Source: Aristolochia californica
Taxonomy: Eukaryota > Streptophyta > Magnoliopsida > Piperales > Aristolochiaceae
Direction: 5' to 3'
NCBI GenBank assembly: GCA_029961685.1
Contig: JARWKL010000001.1
Coordinates: forward strand, 53,160,062 to 53,224,061
DNA length: 64,000 nt
The position numbers and the translations under genes were made by a program. Numbering within the stretch: the first letter of the stretch is position 1; every line of letters starts with the position of its first letter. This document shows positions 43,899-56,246 of the stretch, in pieces. The notes below the pieces were generated by a model. That model saw only the letters and a program-made list of their open reading frames with translations. It was not told the origin of the DNA and searched no databases.

Positions 43899-45436
43899 GT
43901 AAGCTTCTAGAGTATTTTCGCCTTTGATGCGCTCTATTTTTTGCAAATTTTCGAAAAAGTCATGTCAAGGGATGTTTGTTCTTGGATTTAATCAGGGGAT
44001 GCCCTTTTGCGATATTGATATATTTTTTGTTTTTGTTTTTTTGTTCTCGGGTTGGTGATCTATTAGGTACGTCTCGATTAGGCACAGTACGATTTTGTTG
44101 GAGGAGGATGTTTGCTACCTCTTTTTTAGATAGGAAGCATCGTGTGTTTAATATAATCTTTTCGCTTTTTGGTTAGTTTTATGCTTCGCGTCATCTTGTT
44201 GGTAAAATTTTTATATATGGAAAAAAAGTGTGCATGCTGATTGTGATCTCAAACAGTGAATCTGAGGATTGTTATCTGATTAGCAGTTATTTTCTTCAGC
44301 TGTTCGTTTTGCTTCAAATTTATTCGTTTTTTCTTAGGTAACTGCTGGACGGAACACTAGACGTTCATTCTCCTCTTATGTACGTCTAAAAGTGCTAAAA
44401 GTTGGGAATTTCTTCCATAATAGTAACCCTGAATAGGAATTCCGCAAAACATGAATTTGTTCTTGGAGATACATGCTTTTGGAAGTTGTTCCGCTATGTA
44501 CTGCTGTTAAAGCTTAGTTTGGAAGCTCAAGATACAAAATTACTAGTCCATAAATATTTTTGTTTCCACAATTTGTAGTTTTCGGCTGCCTGCTTAAAAT
44601 AATTACTCTTTTAGTGACTGTTTGTAATTCTGATTTGAAGATTTTACAAGATTAAAAAATATTTTGCATGACAAAACCTTGTTGACTTTGTTGCTTTGAC
44701 TTCTTTGTTGTGCAAGAAACTTTCTCCCATGGTATGCTGGAATGAACTGTTTTAATAGTCTTTGCAATGTTGGTGGTGTTTCTGAGGATCTGATAGTCAT
44801 GGTTGTCAGATCTATTTTCCCCATTGAATCTATTTATCTATTTGTTGGAATGGTTGGTTTATTAAAAGACCACAGTAAAAAATCTGTCAAATTTCCTCTA
44901 GCTGACTTGTTAATTTCTCATACTGGATACTAGTTCTTTCTCGTCCTTCATCATATATTCTGTTAATTAATATCTATATGAATAAGACAGTGACATCGAT
45001 TTGTCCACAATTAACCTATCAAATAATATGCTTTAAAAATATTAAAAACATTTTGTTATATGTGCGAAGGTTTCTGTTAATCGATTAGAGGAAGGTATAT
45101 TGGCCAGTTTCAGAATTTGAATCCCAGGTGAAGTTGTTGTGTTGTTTTTATTGACAAGGATACAAAACTTTTCTCTTGGGGTACAAAGAACTACAGCAGT
45201 TAGTACTCTCTTTTCTTATAGGCATCACATCTCCCTTTTAAAACTTGTCATTGTTTCTGTAGCTAGCTATTACTTCATTGCATAATATAATTCACCTCTT
45301 CTTCTTTTTTTTGTGCTTTTTTTTTTTTTTGCATATAATGATGTCTCCTTATATTCTGCAGATAATAGTTGACACAGGTGTAGCCCAATTTATCAGATTT
45401 CATGTTGAGCGGATATTTAGGAGGTTGATTTGACAA

Positions 45437-48400
45437 ATGGAAACATGCCCTGCTCTATCATTCCATAGATCGGAGATGAAAGAGCTTTCTCACATAGGCG
45501 TCTCTGGAGTCATGTCATCATCCTTACCCGTTCTGCCTGCCCCCCTAGGACAAAAGTACCCCAAGTTACCGGATTCCCAACAGTTTTCTATAGAAAGAGA
45601 ACTAAGAACCATGACCCCTCATCCAACACCATTACTCTCAAACAGTTCAGTTGCCGGACACTTGTTTTCTACAGTTTCAGGATTCTCTTCGGATCTTCAG
45701 TTTTCTCCCATTATACACAATGATAAGTCTCAAAGTTGCCTGTTTGTTTCCCACTCATCAAATAGTGGAGAATCTTTGCCTTTAACAAGTTCCTCTCAAA
45801 TGGCTCTATATCAACCAGCGGCATGTGGTAGTTTTCCAAAAGAACCAAATGATTGGTCTGCAGATACAATTCAAAACTTCCTTGAGTTCCCTGAGAATCC
45901 AGTCTCTTTCCATCAAAATCAAATTCAAAGTAGTGGGATGACACCTGGTGACCCTTCAAAAAAAAACACTTGGCAGGAATTAGAAGATCAGCTAATTACC
46001 GATGATGATAACTGGTGTGACTTTCTTGCAGAAACAAATGCTACCATTCCGGAACCTACAGTAAGTGATATCTCCTCAAGCTGTTGGATATCCCTTTTAC
46101 GTTCTTATTTGATAGTTCCAGGAAATGAGCTGACTCAGTTCTCTGAGCATATCTAGTTCGAGGCTCTATGTAGGGCAGGTGGACCTACCAATTCATTGAC
46201 ACCTGCATCCATTTTCCCCTGGGTAAAAAATATTCACCCCTTGGACAGTGTTTTCTTTTGAGTAGCAGCATCTCTCAACCATGAATCATATACTCCTGAC
46301 CAAGAAGGTCATTGATCTGAGAGAGAGAGGTTTGTCCAGTTGGTGGTATTTCTGATGACTATCAATCATCTTCGGTCCTTTATTTGGGCCTGATCTTCTT
46401 GTTATGGTATGTATAAGCTGCTCTATTTGCTGTGTGGGCGACTAAACCTCACTAATCATGGAATGCCTTCATGAATGGTCCTTGGTGCAAAGTCTCACCT
46501 CTGGACAAATTTTACCATTTCATTAACAGATTTATATCTCAATCATTAAACGAGTTTCTCTTAGATACCTATGTGTAGGCCACCAACAACTGGTTACTTT
46601 TTAAAGTCATGGTCTATCAGTTGGACTTATTTCAAATTGAGAGTCCAGGTTCGCCTGCAAATATAACATGTGTCATTTAAGTACTGTCTGGAGAATTAAA
46701 CCAATATCAAACTCTCTCTCAACAAGTAGGGTCATGCTTTTTCTCTGTGGTTCTTCGCACAAACTTGATGTTAATTTTTATCATTTGTATGTAGGCGTCT
46801 GAGCAGGGACCCAAGCCATCTAATGATTTCTCCACAAGTGCACAGAAAATTCACCAGCCAATCTCCATTAGTTCTAGTGCCCCGGCTAATACGTCACCTT
46901 TAGTGAACAATGCCCCTACCAAACCTCGTATGAGATGGACCCCAGAACTGCATGAACGTTTTGTGGAAGCTGTGAATCAACTTGGTGGCAGTGAAAGTGA
47001 GTGAGTTTCTAAAGTATGAATTTTCTGAGTGCTTTTTAGTTTGTTTAATGGAAAATTCATTGCTCATTGTGGTTGAAATGTTTGGTTTAAAGGAGCTACT
47101 CCTAAAGGCGTGCTGAAGCACATGAAAGTTGACGGATTAACAATTTATCATGTGAAGAGTCACTTGCAGGTCCATGTGAATGCTTTCTTTCTATCCTTTG
47201 GTTCTGTAGAAAACAAATATTCCTTATTCTGTTACTCATTTGTTGCTTCGGTTGCAGAAATATAGGACAGCCAGGTATAGACCAGACTCCTCTGAAGGTA
47301 ACTAAACTTTCTAATATTTGGTAACTATGTGGCAGTCCTCTCAAGCATTAACTTTTGTTGTTAAATTGTCTCCTTATTTTCCAGGGGCTTCAGAGAGGAA
47401 AATCAATACTCTGGATGAGATTTCATCATTAGATCTTAAAACGTAAGTCTGTGCTTGTCAATATTTAATGCATTTGCTAGTTGGATTTAAACATTCAAGT
47501 TAAAAAACAATCATTGCCTCTTCTGCCATCTTTGGCCTTTTGTAAAGGATTGGCTATGCAAGCTTTCTGAGTTTGATCCAGGCTTGATTTTTAACATGCA
47601 TAAACTATGCATGGTACTTTTTTCTATTATTGTAGACACCATATTTTACATTATACTGGTTTTGTCTGAGTCTTTTTAACTCTTCTACTGCTTTCTCTTT
47701 TGCAGGGGTATGGAGATCACTGAAGCATTGCGGCTCCAAATGGAAGTCCAGAAACGGTTACATGAACAACTAGAGGCAAGAACCATATTGTAGCTACAAA
47801 TTATTATTAACCATTTCTTTACCAAATGAAAGACACTTATTTCAAAATCCATAAGATGTTAAACAACATTAAGAATAGTATCAAAACAGTAATTGTTACT
47901 CTTCAAGTTCTATGTTTTTTTTTTTTTTTTTTTTTTTTTTTTTGTTGCTATGCTTATTCTGTTCTAACTGGGAAGTTACAGTGTAATGCACCTTGGACTG
48001 TCAATTAAATTGTTTTGATCATAGGTCACAATATGTGTCTTCATAATGCTATATCTATATTTGGTCTCTGATTCATATGATGTTATTTAACTTTTCAAAT
48101 AGAAAATGTTATTTATGCATTGGTTTTTTTCCATACATAATCCTGTTTCTGCTTTGTCTGACCAGATACAAAGAAACCTGCAGCTGAGAATTGAAGAGCA
48201 AGGAAGGTATCTCCAGATGATGTTTGAGAAGCAGTGCAAGTCTAGTGTTGATAACCTCAAAGATCCATTAAATAAAGACGACCCTGTTGCACAATCACCT
48301 GATGTAACTAGTTTTGGTGCCAAAGTCGAAGGCTCAGAAAATGTCCAGGGTGGGAGTGAGAAGAAGCAGAGTAGTGAAAAAATTACGGACGAGAGTTCCC

Positions 48401-48525
48401 AACAGGTGGTTGGTACCAAGCAGAAGATGTCTATAAATGAATCTTCTGATATTTGCAAAGGTGAGACCATTATCCCAGCTGCCAAGCGGAGTAAAGTCGA
48501 AGATGTCCCAGCTGACTCGGTATAA
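45437..48525 (+). CDS. PHL: PHR1-like MYB-CC (GARP) transcription factor (476 aa)
   Basis: Seven coding exons, join(45437..46060, 46795..46996, 47093..47169, 47258..47297, 47385..47442, 47706..47775, 48166..48525), give 476 residues. The GARP/MYB domain lies at about 251-308 (KPRMRWTPELHERFVEAVNQ, ATPKGVLKHM, TIYHVKSHLQKYR). The MYB-CC coiled coil is at about 338-385 (LRLQMEVQKRLHEQLEIQRN, LRIEEQGRYLQMM), with the LHEQLE signature at 352-357. The long Ser/Pro-rich N-terminus and acidic C-terminus fit the PHR1/PHL1 subgroup, which binds GNATATNC sites and activates phosphate-starvation genes; SPX proteins control it in phosphate-replete cells. All borders are GT-AG except the donor after exon 6 of the coding set, which is GC (AG then GCAAGA). 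Exon 1 read-through gives a short open extension, so intron retention would truncate the protein. Exact orthology is not determined. Confidence 0.92.
47776..48165 (+). other. GC-AG intron with a long T run
   Basis: The intron begins GCAAGAAC after CTAGAG and ends GTCTGACCAG. Joining gives the family sequence LHEQLE-IQRNLQLRIE without gap. A T run of about 26 lies at about 47918-47943. Confidence 0.8.
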
Positions 48526-49479
48526 AATAACTACTGGAAGGATCAATCGATGTCACAGGCAAGGAGCTTGAGAATCCACTGAAGATGGGAAGACTAAAAA
48601 ACCAGGCCATCTCACATTAAAACTCTTCAGATTTTAGTAAATAAAAAGAGGTGTAGATTACGAACTTTAGTCTAATTGTTTCTCCTTCTGTTGGGGCAAG
48701 CTCGAAGGATCCTTATCGTTCTATTTATATTCCAAACTGGGGAAAAGATTAATGCTGGGTGAATGTAGATTGATCTATCAGATGATTCGATTTTTATCAG
48801 CATATCATGTATATCATGTAGTGATGATGCTCTATCTCTGGGTAGCCAAAAAAGAAAAATTGGCGACTGTAATGGGGGGTTGGCTGTGATGGGCTCTCAG
48901 TTATTTCTGTACATGACTTTCAAAGTGGTTTCCCATTATGGAAAATATACAAAACAGAGAAGTGTTTATTTGAAGATGGAGTGCAATTTTATGGCAGGAC
49001 CCGATTAAATATTTAAGGTGGACTCCATCTTCAAATAAAAAAGGTGGATGTGGGGCAAGGGAAGTGCATTCTTTTACAGATTAATCATAGGTGGATGTGG
49101 ATCATAATCGTTGGATCAAAATAGTTATAAATATGGTGATCTAAATGATCAGATCAAGTGGTTATTGATTTGGATCACTAGATCATGCAAGAGACACACA
49201 CTAACTTGTAGATTTGTAGATCACCATGAAAATTTCTTGTGAGTGTGCTTTTTGGTTCTTGATAGAAATGGAGAAAAGTTCTATTTAATCCAGTTCGAGC
49301 ACTAAAAAAAATCCTGTTATGTTTGTGAGTTTATCTTAGTAATGTGCATGTCTGAGTTTGCTAAGTGAATACATGCCTCAAATTAAATTGTTTACTTTTG
49401 TGTGGTTTGTAGTAGAGCAGTTTAACAAAGAGGTATGCATCGGCACCACTATTTTGTTAAGTTCAGGTTTCACTATTTT
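48526..49479. other. 3' UTR and flank of the MYB-CC gene, then possible LTR remnant
   Basis: 48526 to about 48980 is the likely 3' UTR and flank. 49000-49440 contains AGTTATAAATATGG, CTTGTGAGTGTGC and other leader-like text before a Copia gag, so it may be a decayed 5' LTR. No partner LTR of this type was found. Confidence 0.35.
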
Positions 49480-50499
49480 GTTAAGATCAATGATTGATCG
49501 GATGGTAACCTAGAAGATCATGAACCAAGAAAATTAGTCATGATACAAAAATATGAGAAAGATGATTATCTGTGTCGTGGTCTAATTCTCAATACTCTCA
49601 ATAACAACTTGTGTGACATTTACTCAGATGCCAAAACTGCCAGGGGTTATGGAAAACTTAGAGTCAAAGTATGGGCATCAACACATAAGGTTTCCACAGG
49701 AGAATATTCTAGCAACACAATGGTAGATTAAAAACTAATGCTCATTCAAACACATGAGATTTAAAATATTGTTGCTAAGATCATCATGAAAGGTGTCCCG
49801 TTAGATGATAGAATTCAAGCATCAACTCTCATCTCATGATCATTCAACTCCCACCTTCATGGATAGATTTTAAAGTCCAGATAAAACATAAGAAAGAGCT
49901 TCCCTCATTAAACAAAGTATTAGTTTCACTCTAGATTGAAGAGAAGCATAAAAATAACACACAAAAGAACTTGGCTAGTGGTTTGGAAGTTAGTTAAAAG
50001 GCCAATTAGTAGACACCAGGAAGATTAGCATCTCAAAAAAAAAAAAAAAAAACTAAAGAAATACTTTCGAAAGGCTAACTAGAATATTTAGAAAGAACAA
50101 AACAAAAGAGTATGTTATGTTTGTCATAAATCGGGTCACTTTGTCAAGTAGTATAGACAGAATCAGTGTTAAAGAGCAAATATGAAAGAGTCAATTATGT
50201 GCTTGTTCAAGGTATGCAATATCCTGCTTCGATGTTATTTTCAAGTTTTGCACTTTTTTTACTTAGTTGTGTATCTTCCAAATCGTCAACTCCAAAAAAA
50301 ATTGTGGTCACCCCAAAAGAGTTAATACCCAATCAAATTTATTAAGTTATACCATTATAGTCTCCCCTAATTTTTTTTTAAATATCACATTGTAGATTCG
50401 TTGGGAAGTATGAGTGTTGCATAGTTGCATCCTTCCAGTTATAGTTGTTTTTCTCTAATATTTCTTCAATTTATCATCTTGTTTTTTTTATAACTTCAA

Positions 50500-51062
50500 A
50501 GCAATGCCTAGATCCACTACCTAAAAGTATAAGAGTGTGTCCAACATCCAACTTGAGTTAAATCTTATATTCGTCACCTAAGGGATGATTTATTAAAAAG
50601 TGAATAGTCGTTTTGTTATGCCCTAAAGTTGGGCAATTTTTCTGCCTTTGAAATTGAGCAAAATGTGTTTCAAACTATGACCGTTTTGACTGGAGTATGG
50701 AGTTTTATCGTACAACTAGGAGTGATTTTCTTTTCCCATATTGTGTTTTGTCCAAGCTGGGCCTTTAGGAGTGAAGAACATGTATGGAAGAGTCTTATAT
50801 GACTCTCACAATAAGAAGTCTCGTAGAGCCAAAACTAATATGTGGAATCTAAGATGAGCTTCATGGAAGGATGTCTCACAAAAGAATCTCAATTGTTTAA
50901 TTGTTCTTGGAGTTATTTTTAAGTGTTAGACTTTGGGTGTAACTGGGATATGGGTAGTTTAATTGTAATTGGATTTTGCTTATTTCCTCTATTATAATTA
51001 GAGATTCATTGTACTCAAAATTATAACAAGTTAGTGAAATATTTGTCTTCTAAAAATTATAC
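50500..51062 (+). mobile_element. 3' end and LTR of a 7093-9636-type element, plus strand
   Basis: Text at 50520-50765 is the reverse complement counterpart of 7590-7960 in order. The LTR begins TGAAGAACATGTATGGAAGA at about 50772 and includes GACTCTCACAATAAGAAGTC and TTAGTGAAATATTTG, ending near 51062. The 5' half is absent. Confidence 0.65.
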
Positions 51063-52016
51063 AAAGAGTAAGACCAAGGGGCAAAGTGATAAGACTCCTC
51101 ACATGAACATGATAACTGGGACTAGCTCTATTGGACCCAATGATTGAGTTAGTTACATATAACTTAGAGTTAAACCTAACATATAGTCCAATCAAGTGTT
51201 GGATTGACAAGTGCAAATGTCAATATTCATTCTAATATTTCTTCCTTTTCGTCCTACTAGGAGGTCAAAGGAAAACTGTGACCATGGGCAACTCAAGTGT
51301 TGCACAAGTTATTGGAAAAATAGAAGTAGACCTAATTTCACATCTAGAATCACTCTCACTTCCATAATGTGTAACAAGTGCCAAATGTACAAAAGAATCT
51401 TGTAAGGAGTTTCCTTCCAAGTCAACTAGGTCTAGTTAGTCTTTGAATAAAATAATATGGTAATCACTAAGAGTGAGTCTTTTGTAGGGAAAAGCTATTT
51501 TTAAGAAGGATTGTTTAAGCTGCATGCAATTTTTGTTAAAGATACTTATGAAAGTAGGACTTCTTCTTTAGTTATGCTTGCTGGCTATTTTGATATGTGG
51601 CATGGTAGACCTAGACACATTAATAGATACAACCTAAAGAGAATGATGAACTTAAATTTAATACCTAAATATAACATAGGTACGAATAACAAATATGAAA
51701 TATGTGTCCGATTGAAACAACCTAGGAAGTCATTTAAGTCAACAAGTGGAAACTCTAATTTACCTGAGCTTAAGTGGTATTTTGAGTAGAAGAGAAAAAA
51801 AAATGTTTTATAACATTTATAGAGGATATGTCAAAACATGGTTGTGTGTACTTAATAAAGATTAAAGATGAAGCCTTAGAAAAATTTAAAATTTTAAAAT
51901 CAAAACTAGAAAATGAAACACATAAGACATTTAAAAGACTTAGGTCAGATTGAAGAGGAGAATATAGTTCTACAATACTCAAAGTATTTGTGAGTAACAT
52001 GGTATCACACATGAGA

Positions 52017-52188
52017 TTATCCGCTCCGCACTTGGCTACCCAGCGTTTACCGTGGGCACGATAACTGGTACACCAGAGGTGCGTCCTTCCCGGTCCTCTC
52101 GTACTAGGGAAAGGTCCTCTCAATGCTCTAACGCCCACACCGGATATGGACCGAACTGTCTCACGACGTTCTAAACCCAGCTCATGTA

Positions 52189-52220
<32 letters not shown>

Positions 52221-52254
52221 AACATACTACAACCCCAGGTGGCGAAGAGCCGAC
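52017..52254 (-). rRNA. plastid 23S rRNA fragment inserted in nuclear DNA (NUPT), about 238 bp
   Basis: Read on the minus strand this is the conserved 3' portion of plant chloroplast 23S rRNA. In plus orientation it contains CCGCACTTGGCTACCCAGCG, GCGTCCTTCCCGGTCCTCTC and GCTTTAATGGGCGAACAGCC, the plastid rather than cytosolic or bacterial form. From memory only about two bases (G to A in + orientation, near 52169 and 52232) differ from typical plastid sequence, so the transfer looks recent. It is far too short to be a functional rRNA gene. Confidence 0.9.
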
Positions 52255-52932
52255 TAAGACCTTCTTATTCTCCTCAATCCAATGGAGTTAATGGCAGAAT
52301 AACCTGTTTAGACATGATTAACTCCATGATGTATAGTTCTGATCGACCCAACAATTTTGTGAGAAGCTTTACTTTCAACAAGTAAAATATTTAACTATAT
52401 ACCGTATAAGAATAGTTAGAAAATACCATATGATTTATGGTGGGTAGGGAACATCTAGTTTAAAATATTTTAGAGTATGGGGTTGCCTTGTTAAAATTAA
52501 AATTAACTTCGACAAGATGTCAAACTTAAGTCCTAAAATGTAGGATGTAGCATTCATAAGGTATGCAAAAAATAGTAACACATACATGTTCTTAGTAGTA
52601 CGATTAGACTTATATGGTATTCTATATAAATACTACCCTTCTCACTGAACTGAGATTCTATAAAGAAGCTCCTAAGGATCTATATTGTTATAATCAAGCA
52701 GCGATTCATATCACATCAAATCCAGTCTTCCATGAGAGAACAAAATACATTGAGGTGGATTGCCACTTTATATGAGAGAAATTTCAAGCCGACTTATTAC
52801 CTCTCAAAAATATCTCCTCACAAAGACAAATTGCAAACATTCTCACCAAACAAGTCACTCATAAAATCATGTCCACTATTTGCAGGACGTTGGGTATCTA
52901 TTATGTTTTTTCACCCCCAGCTTGAGGGGAAG

Positions 52933-53297
52933 TGTTAGAAAGTGGGACCAATCCCACCATGCCCACACGTCCAAGAGGTGGCATGAGGTGTCATCACACA
53001 AGTGGAAGATTTTATAATCTTCATTGATTGATATAATTTATCTTTCTTGATTGATGTAATTGAGGAGTTTTCCTAAATTTATAATGGAAAAAAATTAAAA
53101 ATAGGGGTCTTGGTTGAAGGGTTTTTCAATCAGGTCTTTCTCTCCTTCTCCAATTCCTCCAAGCTCTCTTAGCCTAAAAGTTAATCTCCCTTTTTATTTT
53201 TTTCTCCGTTATTTACCCGAGTTCTCTCTCTTCTTCTCTTCTTCTCTCCCTCTCTTACTTTGCTCGAGGTTCTAATCATGGGGTCCTGAGTCCAACA
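52933..53297 (+). repeat. 3' LTR of the plus-strand Copia element (365 bp)
   Basis: Begins TGTTAGAAAG after the polypurine tract GCTTGAGGGGAAG and ends TCCAACA. Shares AGGTGGCATGA, TTGATTGA and the pyrimidine-rich CTTCTCTTCTTCTCTCCC block with the minus-strand LTR at 14421-14886. Confidence 0.75.
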
Positions 53298-53457
53298 AAC
53301 ATAAATAGAACACTACATAACAAAAACACCTTAACTGAGACTCTTCTATGAGATCTCCTCTTGTAAGACTCATGTCAGACTCCATATTAATTTTTACTCT
53401 GTGAGACTTTTTTATTGTGAGAGTCATATAAAACTTTTCCATATCTACTCTTCAACA
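53298..53457 (-). repeat. partial LTR of the 7093-9636 family
   Basis: ATAAATAGAACAC, GAGACTCTTCTATGAGATCTC and TTATTGTGAGAGTCATATAA (shown in parts) match the outer half of the 9301-9636 LTR, ending CTTCAACA. Truncated by the neighbouring Copia LTR. Confidence 0.65.
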
Positions 53458-54577
53458 AAAGCCATCAATATTTTACTGAGAGATATAAAGAAATTTTTAA
53501 CATTTTATTGAGAGGTATATAAGGAATTTTTCAAATACCTAATAGGAAGCCATTTCCAATTGGATGGTTATCTTCTCCACTACAAAAGAGCAAGAAGTCA
53601 GACTAATGGTACCTTCAACAACTCTTAAAAAATTCAAATAGTTTTAGTCTAAACTAGTGTTTTGCTCATAAAAAATGAGCTTGAAAAAATGTAGTAGATA
53701 CATAAATTTAGACACTGACAAATGCAATTGATCTGGCTATATATTTGCTTACAGTGGAAAAAAATATAATATGTTGACAAATAGTGAAATTATCAAGTGA
53801 GCAGACAAGAATCTAGAAACTCATGTCCTCATCTCACCTAGGGAGAGTGTAGTGCACTTGCAACTGATCTCACTTGAGGGGAAGTGCACTTTTTTGTGTT
53901 AGTGTGTTCAATAGAAAGTGCATTGTAAAGTATTTTCTTATGTTAGTATACACAATGAAAATTTTAGTTGAAAGTGGAGAATGAGTTTATTAATAAAATA
54001 CTCTAATAGATTAAATTTATTAAGATAGTTTTATTTAAATTTTTAATTAACAAAATAAAATAAATAATTTAAAACTTATGAATAAAATATTAAATTTATT
54101 AAATATAAAAATAATATAGCTAAACAAACATGGTTACTTTTGTAATGTCTAAATGCTTAATCAAATTCTTACTTTTATAATATCTAAATTATCACTCTTG
54201 AATTAGTAATTTAATATTCTATTAAAAGTCATGAATATAAATAGGGTATTTTATTAATAAAATATGATATATTTTTGTTTATCTAAATTAATACAATAAT
54301 TAAAAAGTAAAATAACTATATTAATTTAATCAATTATAAAAAATAGAATACTTAAAAAAATATTTACTCTAGATATTTATCAAATTCTTACTTTTACGAT
54401 ATTTTAATTATCACTCTTAAATTAGTAATTTAATATAATATTAAATTACATAAATATAATATTTTATTAATAAAATAATATGAATATTTCTTTTAAAATC
54501 CAATTGAATTAGTGTAGTCTCAGTGTCGAGCATCAAGTAAAAATTAATTCACTTTCACTCATTTTTTTTCATTTAAG
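53458..54577. repeat. AT-rich region with an inverted-repeat arm
   Basis: Two units at about 54000-54230 and 54230-54490 share ATCAAATTCTTACTTTTA and TTATCACTCTTNAATTAGTA. Their reverse complements occur at 61400-61900. It probably forms a subterminal arm of the transposon complex on the right. No gene. Confidence 0.55.
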
Positions 54578-54794
54578 GGGGTGTTAATGCACTTCAGGTT
54601 CAAGTCAAAGTGTAACTGATTATACTATGCATTCACTTGAACCGTTAGTGTTGCACCCGGAGTTGAGTTCAAGTGGATGAACTAGTTCATTCACTTGAAC
54701 CCATTCATAAGTAAAGTGGGTGAATCAGGATTCCCATTGAAATCTTGGTTCGTCCACTTGAACTCTTTGATTCATGAAATTTTTGGCCAACGCT

Positions 54795-55060
54795 CGCTCT
54801 TTGCACCCTCTCCTTCTCGCTCTTGCTCTCGGCACCGTCTCCCTTCTCCCTCTCACACTTGCTCTCACTCTCAGCACCCTCTCCCTTCTCCTTCTGGCTC
54901 TTGCTCTCAGCCTCCCACCTCCCTCTCCCTCTCACTCTCGCTCTCGACAACTCCTCTTTTCCTCTCTCATCTCCCTCTCATTCTCGGCAGCGCTACCTCT
55001 ACCCCTCCGACCTTTCCCTCTGACCTTCCTCCCCTCTAGCATCTAGCTCTCTTTTTCCCC
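54795..55060. repeat. CT-rich low-complexity tract
   Basis: Repeated CTCTCCCTTCTCC, CTTGCTCTC and CTCACTCTCG. Open frames in all three phases are compositional. Confidence 0.8.
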
Positions 55061-55254
55061 CTTCTCTCGCTTCTCACTCTCTTTTCCACTAATATTCCTC
55101 CCAATTTCCTTCGATTTCCCTAATTTCGGTTTCGATTTCATTCGATTTCTCCCATTTTGGAGTCAATTTCTCCGATTCTACTTCGATTTCCCTCAAATTT
55201 CCCTATTCGGCTTCAATTCCCCCATTGGGCTTTGGTTTTCCCCAAATTTCAGAA

Positions 55255-56045
55255 GGTAACCCTAAACCCTAATATTTTATAGTTTAATTACTATTGTATT
55301 TGATTTTATTTAATTTTTATGTGTGGTATCTGTATTGGTTGTTTAGGGTTTAATTTTGAGTGAAGGGTATAATTTTGGGTTTAGGGTTAGGGTTTATGGT
55401 ATTTAGTGTTTTGGGTTAATGGTTTATGGTATTTAGGGTATAGTTTAATGGTATTTTTAGGGTTAGGGTTTATGGTTACTAGTTTATTTGGGTGTACTTT
55501 TATGGAATTGGGTTAGGATTAATAGAAATTAGGGTTCAAGGGTTTTGGATTTGGGGTTTTCAAGGGGTTAGGGTTTAGGGTTTAATTTTGGGTTTGAGCT
55601 TAGGGTTTTTAGGGTTTGGGGTTTAGGTTTATTGGGGTGTACTATCTGGAATTAGGGTTAGGGTTAATAGAAATTAGGGTTTAGGGGTTTATGGTTTGGG
55701 GCTTTCAAGGGGTTAGGGCTTAGGGTTTTTAGGCTTTAGGGTTTAGGTTTATTAGGGTGTAATTTCTTGATTTATCGTTATGGTTAATAAAAATTATGGT
55801 TTAGCAGTTTCGGTTTTGGGGTTTTCAAGGGGTTGTTTAGGGTTTTTGAATTTTGGGTTTGGGGCTTAGGGTTTTTAATGTTTAGGTTTTACGTTTTTAT
55901 GGAATTAGAGCTAGGGTTAATAGAAATTTGGGTTTAGCAGTTTCTGATTTGGGGCTAGGTTTTTGGGGGTTTAGGGTTTAGGGTCTATAGTATTTAGGGT
56001 TTAGGGCGTAGGGTGTAGGGTTTAGGGTTTAGGGTTTAGGGTATC
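55255..56045 (+). repeat. degenerate telomere-like (TTTAGGG) repeats
   Basis: Dozens of TTAGGGTTT-type motifs in about 800 bp, interleaved with GGGGTTT and GGTTAATAG variants, ending in a short regular run GGGTTTAGGGTTTAGGG at about 56018-56041. Located upstream of the Harbinger-like ORF1. Confidence 0.85.
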
Positions 56046-56246
56046 ATTCCATTAGATAAGGTTGAGAGTGAGAGGAACTAACACAAGTAGCAGGAAAGGT
56101 GAACTTCTTCGTTTTCTACTTTATTTTTACCCCTTTGTTATTATAGCAGAGAGCATAAACGTTGTCTGGTTTGTTTATCAGTTTATGTTTTGGTGCACCA
56201 TTTAAATAGTGTTCATGCTTGTGAAGGTTTAGGGTTTAGATTATAT

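Larger units (their letters stand above)
49480..52930 (+). pseudogene. Copia Gag-Pol polyprotein relic, interrupted and deleted
   Basis: Plus-strand segments in order: gag (YLCRGLILNTL, CDIYSDAKTAR, ASTHKVSTGEY, TLISxLPPSW-like text) to about 50010; CCHC knuckle YVCHKSGHFVK (about 50110-50150, last Cys changed); protease VTMGNSSVAQVIGKIEVDL (about 51277); pre-integrase WHGRPRHIN...LKRMMNLNLIPKYNI and CVRLKQPRKSFKS (51600-51740); integrase core (VYLIKIKDEALEKFK, HGITHEI, then [11 protein letters not shown], 51830-52380). RT is deleted near 52615-52626, then RNase H HITSNPVFHERTKYIEVDCH follows (52690-52880). Many stops and frame changes. A second LTR fragment (50500-51062) and a plastid rRNA segment (52017-52254) interrupt it. 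Confidence 0.85.

Noticed and set aside
51770..52225. 151-codon minus-strand frame
   Set aside because: Mostly the plastid 23S rRNA fragment. Open frames on rRNA are a well-known false protein source.
54695..55046. Ser/Leu-rich frames in three phases
   Set aside because: Translations of a CT-rich low-complexity tract.
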